Shown piece by piece: positions 35,406-45,830 of a stretch of DNA of 64,000 nucleotides. Below the pieces are notes generated by a model. That model did no database searches and had not been told where the DNA came from. It saw only the letters and a program-made list of their open reading frames with translations. A program made the position numbers and the translations under genes. Source of the stretch: Umbelopsis isabellina (lineage: Eukaryota; Mucoromycota; Umbelopsidomycetes; Umbelopsidales; Umbelopsidaceae); contig JAEPQZ010000016.1 in assembly GCA_016758905.1 (NCBI GenBank), positions 1-64,000 on the forward strand, given 5' to 3'. Position 1 is the first letter of the stretch. Every line of letters starts with the position of its first letter.

Positions 35406-36787
35406 ACTAAACGAGTTTATAAAATCGGATATAAAAAAAGGATGCAGAAACTGCATACACCAATGCGTTGAGTTCTTTTAAATCAGGACAGATTGCTTGG
35501 GTTTTACATGGGACAGTGCATTTTTTGTTCATGCAGTTACCGCTCAAGCCCTGAAAACCCGAAACAATGAAAAATATCTCTACCATTTTCTGGAACAGAT
35601 TCTAACACTGATCTGATCGCTAAATCATACCCATGTAGTATAAGTGAAATGCATATTATAACTCCTAGTATTGCTCAAGATGACAACATCATTAAAATCG
35701 CATACGACATGTTCTAAACGTTTTTAGAAAACAAAGTGAATGACTCTTTAATTTGGCGAACAATGATTTCGTTGCTGTAACAAAATGGTTACGATGTGAA
35801 ACAAAATTTTTTTATACAAATTGGTAACGATTTTTCTGGAAGGAAACACAATGTATGTAAAATCACAGCAGTATAGGGGGTTATGAGAACCCATCAACAT
35901 AAAGTAAACAGGAAGGGTAAAATGAAAAAGTATTGTTCAGATATAAAGGTACACTGGTTCTCCTCTTAAGCATGGTCGGCTTAATGCGGACCGGCTTGAT
36001 CGGACAGGGATAACAATGACTTTCTCATCATAACGAATTTAGAATTGACATCCAAGTCGATCGACCGACCTGGTCAACTCCAATTTTCCGAGCTGGCCAA
36101 TTACGGCACAAAACGGAAAAGTTTTTGTGAAACTTTTAAATTCTATATACTCACCTAAATGAAGGAAAAGTTTGGAAACTGATATCACTGCGTCAGCGTG
36201 TGATCGCAAGAGCGACCAATTTATATCGCTTCATTGCTTTGTACGCTGCAATTCTAATGAAGTTCTTCAGGTCGTTATTTCCAATTATTTTATTGTTTTA
36301 TCGTCTTGTAAACCTAAACATTGGTCATAAGTCTGCAGGCCGGGATATTGAATGACTTTTAGAAGTAATTGAATAGCGCTGCCATTGTCATGCTGGAATG
36401 ATTGAACATCAAACGAAATAGAAGTAAGTTCATTATATAACAGCAGTTTACTTTTGTTGTAAGCTATGTATCTGTGCATTTCTTGAACTAAAAAACGCAA
36501 AATAGGACTATTCAGGGTTCGTACTACCTGTCACTTGTCAAGATATTGATTACGTTAAATATATAACAATGTATCTGTTATACAGCTGTCGGCTGAAAAT
36601 GTTCACAGCTTTAGCTGTCGTTTACACTCCATTAGTATTCAGGCGGCCAAAAAAACAGAAAGCCAAGTCACAGCTTTGAAAAAAGACAGTCACGAGAGCG
36701 CACGAAATTTCCAGCTTAACATTTTTTTTTTTCGACTGAGCTCAAGGTCAAGCGTTGAGCGTACCAGTGTATTCGAACAATAGAACC
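35406..36787. other. Divergent spacer, 1.4 kb
   Basis: Between the FAS1 gene (minus) and the NOL11/Utp8-like gene (plus). AT-rich with no recognised gene; CGATCGACCGACC-type short repeats near 36057. A T-run precedes the plus-strand gene at 36723-36732. Confidence 0.5.
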
Positions 36788-39700
36788 ATGCCAGGATTCA
36801 GTTTGGAAGAGCCATACCCTCTCGCTACATTCAAAAGTACTTCCTCAGCTTTGGTTGGTCAAAGCTTTTGTGTCGATGCTCTGCCTGTAGACACCTGTGC
36901 ACCAGCAGCCGATTCTAGCGAACCCGACAATGCTGTTGAATCCAACTTGGTAGCTGTTACCGTCCAGGGCGAAGCTATCAAACTTTACAATGTACGAGTT
37001 TTAACAAAGTCTGTGGAAAGAATTGCTGATTTGCTAGTTTACTGATCTGGACATGTTTGCTTTCTTTAGATCCTCGATCAGAATTGCATCAAGTCTTGGT
37101 CCACTCCTCCCAGTGTTGTTTTCAATGGTCCAGCACGCATTCTTACCAAAGAGAATGATGGAAACACTGATAGATATATATATATTGCCGTCACTTCCGG
37201 CCCAGATATTACTTCCAAGGAGGAGGGCCGAGTTGTTTGGTTTTGGAAGGATTGCGACGATACTGTTCCAGTTGACAGTACTCAAGAAGCTGGCTTGAAA
37301 AAGACAACAAGAATGGTGAGTTATTATCGGACGAAAGTTTAGGTGGCGGGTAGCTGATGGAAATATTAAATGATATGTCACATTAGTTTGAAGATAAAAT
37401 ACAGGCTGTGCATGTTTCCCCTGCCATGCAGTCATATGTCGTTCTCGTCAATGAAAACGGCTCTGTTTCTCTGGTTACCACTGATCTCGGAAGAGTAGTT
37501 GCTAAAGGCGAGCCAGCCAAGAGGTAAGTTCAATCTCCAGCTTTGCTGTTTATATGAGGAAGACTACTGATTCTAATTCAACACTATAGTGGCGGAAAGA
37601 TCGTTTGGTCAACTGCAATCACCATGCCAAGTGTCTCAGGCCAAGCATCATTCATTCCTACTTCCATGGTTCCCATGGCTTCTACCTTAGTAGCAACTCT
37701 CACAAAGTACAAGGATACATACACATTCACTATTTTATACATCAACGAAGAACGCCGAAGCATCGACGTCTTGACCAACTTTGATATTCAACCCGAAAAT
37801 CAACCCGTGTCATACAGCTTACAGTCACAGAAAGGCATCTTTTGCCTCATTGATCAAGATGGAACATGGACTGTATATCAAATCAAGCTTAGACATGGCC
37901 CATCTAACAAAGTTTTGTCCGATGTACAAAAATCCATATCACTACCCTTGAATGACCTCGAAATAGAGAAGAAAAGCAAAACCAATTTGGTTGAACCTTG
38001 CAACACCATCGCCATGACCACCCTCAAAGATAACTATGTTGCCATTGTTACTGGTCACAAGCAAACTTCAGAACATCAAGTTAGCATTTGGGACGTTCGA
38101 TATGGAACTCTTCAAGCCAGCACCACGATAAAAAATGATTCAAAATCAAAGGATACCAAAGACACCCATATAATGTATAAGATCACATCATTGCCCAACG
38201 GTTCAATTGCAGTGACCGTGTCATCGCTCAAACGTTCAGGAACGACATCCAAGCAATCGAAAGGCACTGTGATTTCTTCTTCGGCCGTTTACCTGATTAA
38301 TTACTATTGCTCGCCCATGTCCCTTCTCGCTGCAATGAACACCATGCAAACCACTAGCCAGCATTTGAATATCAAGCATTCCAAGCTTGGAGATGGAATT
38401 GGTATCATTCGAAGTGGTCATGAAGCCATGAACAACAGCTTATCGGTGAGTAGTCTGATAAAGTAAGAAGGGGGGTTTTTTTTGGGTGTACGCAATAATA
38501 CTGATATGGATGTATCATTTGCAGTTCGAAAAGCAGGATCCTAATCAGTTATACGATGATTGGGTCAAAAATGTCGATGCCAATCAGCAAACTGAGAATT
38601 CCATATTAGCCAAGTTGACTAAGCCTGATATCAAGGCAGCCGAGTTTTCAAAGACGTTCTTAGCTTACGCCAAGGAGCAGCAACATCAGTTTGCTAACGG
38701 TGAAGGCAGCGAAGAGGTCGATGTGGTCATGACCGAGAATGGAAATGTGGGTGGTAACACATTGGCCAATCCTGTAGGATCACCGAAATCTGTAGTGGAG
38801 GTAAGAACAATCACCGTAGTTGCGAGCAAGGGGGGACTTTTGCACGCCTCAGCCTCACACAAGCGTTACATAACCTGATCTAATTTTTGATTTTACGTCA
38901 CAGAGCGTTACAAACCTGTCATATCATTTCCTTGTCCAAGTGGTGTCTAATTGCTTCAAAACCAAGGATAATGGAAAGCCTGACATGGGTTTCTGGCCAG
39001 TAGACGTGTTAGAATACCTTGCAGTTAGAGGCGTTTTGTATAGCAATTTCGTGCAAGGAGGAATCGTGCAGGCGGTCATGGAACGTGAATCTTGGGTAAG
39101 CAATACAAAAATCTATTTTCTCGGTAGAGTGATGTCATCTACGAGAAGTAATATATCTATTTCGACTTGTCACACACAAAGTATTAACGTCACTACATTT
39201 TTAGGAACTACTTGAAGTGGTGTTGAAGCATGTACAAGATATACCTGAAGGTGATTTGATCAAGGTAGTTCGAACGTTGGCCAATAAGGATGAAGGAGAT
39301 TGGAGCGACAAGTTTCCAACTTATTTCAAGTTGGTCCTGGAAGCACCAAGGAATGATATATTTATGCAACAGGCCATGAAGCAGCTTACCACCAGCGAAC
39401 TGCCCATTGTCCTGAAGACCCTGCGTGACTGGATGGATTGGTGGGAGCAACATGGTGGCGGATCATCGTCTGTAAACTCAGCGACTGAGGCTGTGCCTGG
39501 ATTTGTTCATGTAAGTGTTTCAAGTAAATCTATTATTTATCGTGCCAAACGTGTACATCGGCGGTTTTTCTTACCCATAATTGCATAGATCATTGATTTC
39601 ACCAACGTTTTATTGGATGTTCATTTCCCAACGTTGATCTTGGAAGAATCCATGCATGATCTGGTCAAGACTTTGCAAGATAAAGTTCAGGAGGAATTGG

Positions 39701-39906
39701 AAGTCTGCTCAGATCTTGAGCAGTTACGCGGAGTTTTGGATTTGTTCCATAGAAAAGAGCAGGCGCGCGAAGCTGCACCTGCTAACAAAGCCAGACCATC
39801 CGATGCGCCACACGATGAGCTTAGCAAGTATCGCAAGGAGCTTAAGGGCAAATTCGGTGGCGAACAGGGTGTGCCGCAATATAGAGTGGAGGTCTTTCAA
39901 TTTTAA
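36788..39906 (+). CDS. NOL11/Utp8-like U3 small-subunit processome protein
   Basis: Eight exons (36788-36991, 37070-37315, 37387-37523, 37590-38445, 38525-38800, 38904-39095, 39205-39510, 39589-39906) give 844 residues with unbroken phase. The N-terminal 450 residues have a repetitive beta-strand pattern (e.g. ILTKENDGNTDRYIYIAVT, HVSPAMQSYVVLVNENGSVS, QVSIWDVRYGTLQ) as in a WD40-like propeller. The C-terminal part is helical, with LEVVLKHVQDIPEGDL, LPIVLKTLRDWMDWWEQHGG and VLLDVHFPTLILEES, which resemble the C-terminal module of NOL11. This family joins the t-UTP/UtpA complex, which couples rDNA transcription to early 18S processing in the nucleolus. The identification rests on remembered motif layout, not on a search, so it is moderate. 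Confidence 0.65.
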
Positions 39907-40107
39907 CATGGATGGGATTTCTACATGTAGTGTTTTTTCTTAAAATAAAAAAGTAAAAAGAAGAAGTCATAATTAGTTTATGATCCACAACCGTTAATAA
40001 CACCCCCAAATTGCCTTGGCTCCAATTCCTTGTTTGGATAGCCAACACGAGCCATAAAGGATGATGAGATTTGAGTTTGTGTAAAGTAAAATTTTTTTAT
40101 TTTTTTG

Positions 40108-40116
40108 TATATAAAG
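40108..40116 (+). promoter_or_regulatory. TATA box of the Ala-rich protein gene
   Basis: TATATAAAG, a full consensus TATA box, lies 64 bases before the ATG at 40172, after a long T-rich tract. Such strong TATA elements in fungi mark highly or sharply regulated genes. Confidence 0.6.
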
Positions 40117-40171
40117 ACTATGCATCCCCCCGTTATCCACGCTCTTATTCTTTATCCTTCAAACGAAAAAC

Positions 40172-41423
40172 ATGTCTGCTGCTGCCCCTGTTGACAACAC
40201 TCCCACTGACGGTAAATGTTGACACATGTCGAAGCGGGAATCGACTTTTTGCGATCGACTTGAAAAATATTCAAACTCACGCCCTTGGGATTTTTGCCTA
40301 TCCCCTTTTATTTTAATTTTTTGATATCCAGCCGCCCCTGCCGTCGAGCAAACTACTGCTGCTCCAGAGACTACTGAGGCTCCAGCTGTTACTGCTGTTC
40401 CCACTGAGGAGGTTCCCGCTACTACTGAAGGTAAATTATATTTGCATATGAGATTAGCTTGTGGGATAATATGGTGGTGCTCACTGCATGATGAATTTTC
40501 TTATTATAGCTGTCAAGGCTGATGAGCCCGTAGCTCCCACCACCGCTGCTGCCGAGACTGCAGGTAACACATCGTCATTCTGAATTGGGTACACAACACG
40601 CAATGAGATAATAGTACTTAATCCGCATGGTATTTCCAGAGACTCCTGCTAAAACCGAAGAAGCCAAGCCTGGTAAAGTCGCTGTCATTAGCTTAATTGC
40701 TCCTGGGATTGTTTTCCCCTCAGTCACCTGGTCCAAAATTTTATTAACTTGACAAATATTTCATCCCTATTAGCTGTTGCAGCTGCCGCTCCTGAGAGCA
40801 AGCCCGCCACTGCTGCCAAGGTAGGGTATAGATCTACAATATGAAACCTTTTGTTGGTGTCAGATCACTGATACCTTTTTGATCCAATTAGCCTGTGACC
40901 GATAAGAAGGTCAAGCGCTCTTCTACTATTTTGCAAAAGATCAAGTCTGGCTTGAAGAGCTTGACCAGCTCTGGTGCCTCCAACAAGCCTAAGCCTACCA
41001 AGAAGGCTGAGGTCAAGAAGGACGTCGCCCCTGCTGCTGCCACCGCTGCCACCGCTCATGCTGCCACTAAGCGTAAGTAGAATGATACCATAGCAGATTT
41101 TTCTAAAAAGCGGTAAACTAACCAAGCGCGCCGCACCATTAGCTACTCCCGAGACGCCAAAGACCGAGACTGACGCTCCCGCAGCCACCACCGAAGCTGC
41201 TGCTGAGGCTCCTGCCCTCAACACTGAGGCTGCTGCCCCTACTCAAGAAGGTAAGTTAAAGATTTCCAATTTTGTGATTAAAAAACATCCTATTTCCGGA
41301 TTGAGCGCTGAACCGACCATTTTCTCTGATGTAGAAGTAGCTCCCATTGATCCCGCTACTGAGATCAAGGATGATGTGCCTCCTCCCGCCGTTGGCTCCT
41401 CTTTGGTTGGCCACACTGCATAA
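40172..41423 (+). CDS. Ala/Pro/Glu/Thr-rich protein with a central basic segment
   Basis: Eight small exons (40172-40211, 40332-40430, 40510-40563, 40640-40672, 40774-40820, 40892-41072, 41143-41250, 41335-41423) give 216 residues. Almost all of it is low-complexity Ala/Pro/Thr/Glu. The exception is a Lys-rich central block (about 92-135, with [19 protein letters not shown]) that can form an amphipathic basic helix with serines in it. Exons 2, 3, 4 and 7 (99, 54, 33, 108 bases) all begin and end in phase 1, so any of them can be skipped without a frame change. The acidic Ala-rich flanks plus a basic Ser-containing effector-like block recall MARCKS in composition, but no glycine-2 for myristoylation is present. 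No known family recognised. A strong TATA box upstream suggests abundant expression. Confidence 0.8.
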
Positions 41424-42336
41424 TCAGGTTGCAAACGCAAAATCCCCCTTAAGATATCTAGTTCATCAAATCAGCCCTTAATGATATATTTTTTATACGG
41501 TATTTTTGTAAAATGGGAGGCATTGACAGAGCGCTGCTTTATGTATCCCTTTTTCCTCTGTCTAATTTGTAATACAGCTTCTTGTCACACCTTTTTTCTT
41601 ATCGGTGTTCAGCGTTGCAAAATCTGTGGTGTGTGTGTTCCATTTCTGAATGCGGCAGGTTGTGGCATATATGGTGCAGGCGACGGACTATGGGAATCAG
41701 TGGTGTGTAAGCTATGTAACCACCAATTGGAGTGTTGTTGATCCAATGATGTTCCGTAGTTGATTGAGTGTGTCTATTGAGGACTGTAATCATGCGAGTA
41801 CAGAAACGCAAACAAAGACCTTTATATGCAAAGAGTTGACAATCGACAAGCCCAAACAAACCCTATGCTTTTATTAGCACCCGAGATGTCGGATAACGGC
41901 TAATCTATCAGCGCTGGATATATGCTATCTGTGCCACCGTCTAAACTGACATGTGGAAAGAAACGGATCGAACACTATACAATTTCACATTGCTAACACA
42001 AGTATAATTCTTTACTCATAGGAAATAAATTTTATCAATAAGAAACAAGACGAGCACTCTACCCCCCACCTATTCATGTACAGAGACACTTGTGAAAGTA
42101 ACAAATACTTTCTGATTTCGTTTACATGATCAAAGAAGTCGAGAAACCTCATAGACACACATTGTTCCTAGTATACTTTTACGAGGACGATATTTGATAA
42201 CAGGTTTAGTTTATTAATGGATTAACATGTATAGCTTATTACTCTACCAGATATTCGACTTTGATTTTGATAATGATGGTTATTATATTTACTAGCTGTA
42301 TTATTAAATTCGGACATAGCATACATGTCTGCTACT
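41424..42336. other. Convergent 3' flanks, 0.9 kb
   Basis: AT-rich, no supported gene. Short frames at 41481-41741 and 41599-41859 overlap each other on opposite strands and lack protein features. Confidence 0.5.
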
Positions 42337-43489
42337 TCAGATACCAGCATCAGTATAGCCAGGAATTTTTTCTCTAAGAATCTTTTCAGTATAATCCCAC
42401 AGTTCGGTTTGGTTCTTTTGAGATGTCGAGTGTGATTGTGGAGTGGCTTCGGAAGCAAATGGTACATAGTATTTGCCACGTATATCCTTCTTCTCGATCT
42501 CAGGACTGGTGGAAAGATACAATTGTGTTAAGGCACCATCTTGAGGGTTGATCTTCATCCAGTCGATGATTTGCTTAAAAGGGAATGTCGCATATCGTGC
42601 AATTTCAGTGTCTACAACGCCAGGATGACAACTGTTGACATACAGATTCTACAAAGCAAGATCGCTCGTTAAATAATTGATGGAAACACCCATATCCCTA
42701 TGAAATTGTTCAATCAAACAAACCTTCACATTCTTTTTCTCCAATCGCTGTGCAAGCTCTCTGGTAAATAAGATGTTGCAGGCTTTACTCCTAGCGTAAG
42801 CTGTACGGGCGTTGTAGCTGCTTTTATCTTGGATTTTGTTCAAACTGAGACCATTAAATATAATGCTCTTGTGTGCCAAAGACGAAATATTAACGATTCT
42901 GCTTGGCTGGCTTTGCTCCAAAATAGGAAGTAGCTGCGTGGTGAGGTAAAATGGAGCCAGCTGATTCATTATAGCATGGTTAGGTAATTGTTAGCGTCAG
43001 GGCATATACAGGATGTCTTTGGATAACTGATAGCTGAGGCTGAATACTTACATGGTTGGTAGCGAATTGAGATTCAATGCCTTCTTCTGACAATGCCCAC
43101 GGACAAGCCATAACACCAGCGTTGTTCAATAAAAGATGTAGGGGGAGGTTCTTTGCCTTGAAGTCTTTCACAAACTCCATGACAGATGAAAGTGACAGCA
43201 AATCAAGTTTCATGAATTCGACCTTGTCATTTTTGGTTTCAGCCTTGATCTCCTCTGCCGCTGCTTGACCTTTGGAAGGTGTACGAGCGGCCAAGATGAC
43301 ATGAGCATTATGTTTGGCGAGCTCCAGTGCCGATACTTTACCAATCTATTTGACAGGTTGTTTAGTGTTTGTAGAATGTTTGGAATAAACATGCAAGGTA
43401 TATCATACTCCAGTGTTTCCTCCAGTTACAATGCAGACTTTGCCCGTCATATCAGGGATTTGATCCAACTCGAAGTTTCTTTTGCCCAT
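42337..43489 (-). CDS. Short-chain dehydrogenase/reductase, retinol-dehydrogenase-like
   Basis: Four exons on the minus strand (43489-43409, 43345-43052, 42960-42724, 42648-42337) give 307 residues. The Rossmann motif TGGNTGIGK is formed across the first intron (GGNTG|IGKVSA). NNAGVM follows at about 105, then NISSLAHK with the catalytic Ser. The YxxxK pair is in AYARSKACN, and NSCHPGVVDTE is the usual post-catalytic strand. The overall layout is that of RDH11-14/WW-oxidoreductase-like fungal SDRs, which use NADP(H) on lipid-like alcohols or aldehydes. No membrane helix or signal is obvious. Intron 3 has a weaker donor (GTTTGT). Substrate unknown; class assignment is firm. Confidence 0.92.
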
Positions 43490-44657
43490 GTTTTTCGTTC
43501 TTTTCGTTTCCGGTTTTCGATTGAGACAAAACTGTTGAGCATAACAACCGGTTCCTTTAAATCCATTTTTTTGAAAGGCATAACAGAACTCCGATAGATA
43601 TAATACCGAGTCCGCTACTAATTAGCTGACGCGTAATATGGTTCCAAAAAGTAAATTAGTCATGTGAAAGTGCGCGCACTTCATTGCGAAAATGAAGCAC
43701 AGTCACAAACAATTGCGTGTCGCTTTGAGTTGCATTTGACGCGTAGATTGGATGTGTGATCTACGGTGGTTTGAGATAGTTGTTCGTTGCTCATATGAAA
43801 CAGTTTATTCGATTATTCACCCAATTAATTTTCAGAAGATTTACTTTTATTTTGATTTGAATCAGCTTTACTTAAAAATCAACAGCTGAAGGTAATTTGT
43901 ATCTCATTTGATAGAAATGTGGCACCAATATGGACGCCGGTTGAGTGAACGCCATGAGTTTTTTTTTTGGGTCCCTGGGTTATATATATTTTATAGATAG
44001 CACATTTTTCAGTTGAAAATGACATGCGTAATGAGATTGCCAGAAGCGTGTTTTCTCAATACCGCAAATGATATGCGGAAAGAGCTGTCAGAAGCGTACT
44101 TTCTAGAAGATCGCATATTTTTAACATTGTAGAAAGATCTGTAATTGAAATACTTGTTTGATGGAGTACGAACGGTATACGACGTAAGCCAATTGTTGGG
44201 AAGGTTTAGCACAGAGATTTAGTCGTGAGAGTACACTGTCAGATTGATTTGCATGGTAACTAACCCGATATTTGATTCGTCAAATGTGAATCTTGCTACT
44301 TGTGTGCCTGCAAGAACCAACTGACGAGCATGGTTGCAGCATTACTAGTACAGCAAACACTGATCATTCGCAAACTTCATTTTTAATATAAAGCAACTTC
44401 AAACATACGACATGTATACCTTTGCTTTCTTTTCAGATTCGGTTCTATAGTCCTTGATAGAATTGCAGTGAGTTCATATTGTTACTTTCGCTCATGATGA
44501 TTGACAAGATATTTTCAGGGCCAATATAATCACCCAATATAGTAATTGCATGGAAGTTACTGAAACCTATTTCTTCAATCCGTCGGCATGATGTGATACC
44601 ATTTAAAACGTAAATAAGCAAATCTTCCTACTTACCTTTTCGCCAACACACGAAACA
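43490..44657. other. Divergent spacer, 1.2 kb
   Basis: Promoter region of the SDR (minus) and the Ssu1-like gene (plus). A decayed tandem repeat (CAGAAGCGTG/ACTTTCT and kin) spans about 44038-44105, and a T-run is at 43953-43962. No gene seen. Confidence 0.5.
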
Positions 44658-45830
44658 ATGCGTCAAACGAAATTGAAGTCAATCATCCTCAACTTCACAC
44701 CTTCATGGTTCTCAATAAACATGGGCACAGGCATTCTGTCCATATTGCTGATGATAGCACCTCATCAATTCCCTGGTGAAAAGTATATAGGCATTGCACT
44801 ATATTTCATCAACATTGCCCTATTTCTGCTATTCCTTTGCTTTACTATAAGTAGAAACATCATGTTTCCATGGGTGCTCAAGCTCTTGCTTCGGCATCCG
44901 ACTCAGTGCATGTTCATTGGAACGTTGCCAATGGGGTTGGCAACCATTGTCAATGCAACCCTGTTAATCGCTGTGCCGAAGTATGGTGACTGGGCCATTA
45001 TCCTCAGCCATGTTTTGTGGTGGATAGATGTTGCAATAACGATTGTAATAGTAACGGCTATTCCCTTGCTCATGTTCGAAGCCCACAAGCTCACGCTACA
45101 GAGTATGACCGCGGCGTGGCTTTTGCCTGTTGTGCCAGCCGTAGTAGCCGCCTCATCTGGCGCGCTTCTTGCTACTGTGTTGCCGGTCGCACAAGCAAAA
45201 ATATGTATTGTCGTATCCTATGTACTATGGGGCATGGGTCTAGGCTTGGCAACTCTCATTTTGGCTTTGTATTTACATAGGATTACAATCCATAGCCTTC
45301 CAAATGCCGAGGTAATCGTTTCAGCGTTTCTGCCATTAGGACCTATGGGCCAAGGATCCTACGGGATAGTACAACTTGGGAAAGCATCCAAAATGGTTTT
45401 ATCCGACAGCGATATGCTTCATGGAACAAGCACTGGAGAGGTCATTGAAATCGTCACCACCTTGACTGGCTTGTTGCTGTGGGGATTCGGCTTGTGGTGG
45501 CTATGCCATGGTATATTCTCTGTGACCATTCGAGCTTTAAAAAACAAGATGCCCTTCAATATGGGGTTCTGGGGATTTATTTTCCCGCTGGGAGCATATA
45601 CTTCAGCGACCATCATCTTGGCTGGTCAGCTTAACTCGGCATTTCTCTATATTTTGTCCTTGGTTTTTTTGATCTGCCTTGTAATACTTTACCTCGTAAT
45701 TATGGGTCTCACGTTACGGAATGTATTCAATGCTACACTTTTCAAAGCACCCTGCTTGGCGGATATGGACCTTTCCGCTCCAAGCCAAATCGAAAACCAC
45801 AATATGGATGCATTGGACGCAAGTAGATAG
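44658..45830 (+). CDS. Ssu1-like sulfite efflux pump (TDT family)
   Basis: A single exon of 390 residues, unusual here where most genes are split. The start MRQTKLKSIILNFTPSWFSINMGTG contains the FxPxWF-x3-MGTG motif that opens Ssu1/Mae1-type tellurite-resistance/dicarboxylate (TDT) transporters. About ten hydrophobic helices follow, with FIGTLPMGLATIVN, a central W-LLPVVPAVVAASSGA helix, SAFLPLGPMGQGSYG and MPFNMGFWGFIFPLGAYTSA, all hallmarks of the family. Ssu1 exports sulfite through the plasma membrane; relatives move malate or nitrate-like anions. The PMGQGSYG segment and the absence of a long tail favour the Ssu1 branch. An intronless copy may reflect retroposition or simply an intron-poor family. 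Confidence 0.9.
   Translation: MRQTKLKSIILNFTPSWFSINMGTGILSILLMIAPHQFPGEKYIGIALYFINIALFLLFLCFTISRNIMFPWVLKLLLRHPTQCMFIGTLPMGLATIVNATLLIAVPKYGDWAIILSHVLWWIDVAITIVIVTAIPLLMFEAHKLTLQSMTAAWLLPVVPAVVAASSGALLATVLPVAQAKICIVVSYVLWGMGLGLATLILALYLHRITIHSLPNAEVIVSAFLPLGPMGQGSYGIVQLGKASKMVLSDSDMLHGTSTGEVIEIVTTLTGLLLWGFGLWWLCHGIFSVTIRALKNKMPFNMGFWGFIFPLGAYTSATIILAGQLNSAFLYILSLVFLICLVILYLVIMGLTLRNVFNATLFKAPCLADMDLSAPSQIENHNMDALDASR

Noticed and set aside
44009-44212. 67-codon minus-strand frame
   Set aside because: It overlaps a decayed repeat and has no protein character.
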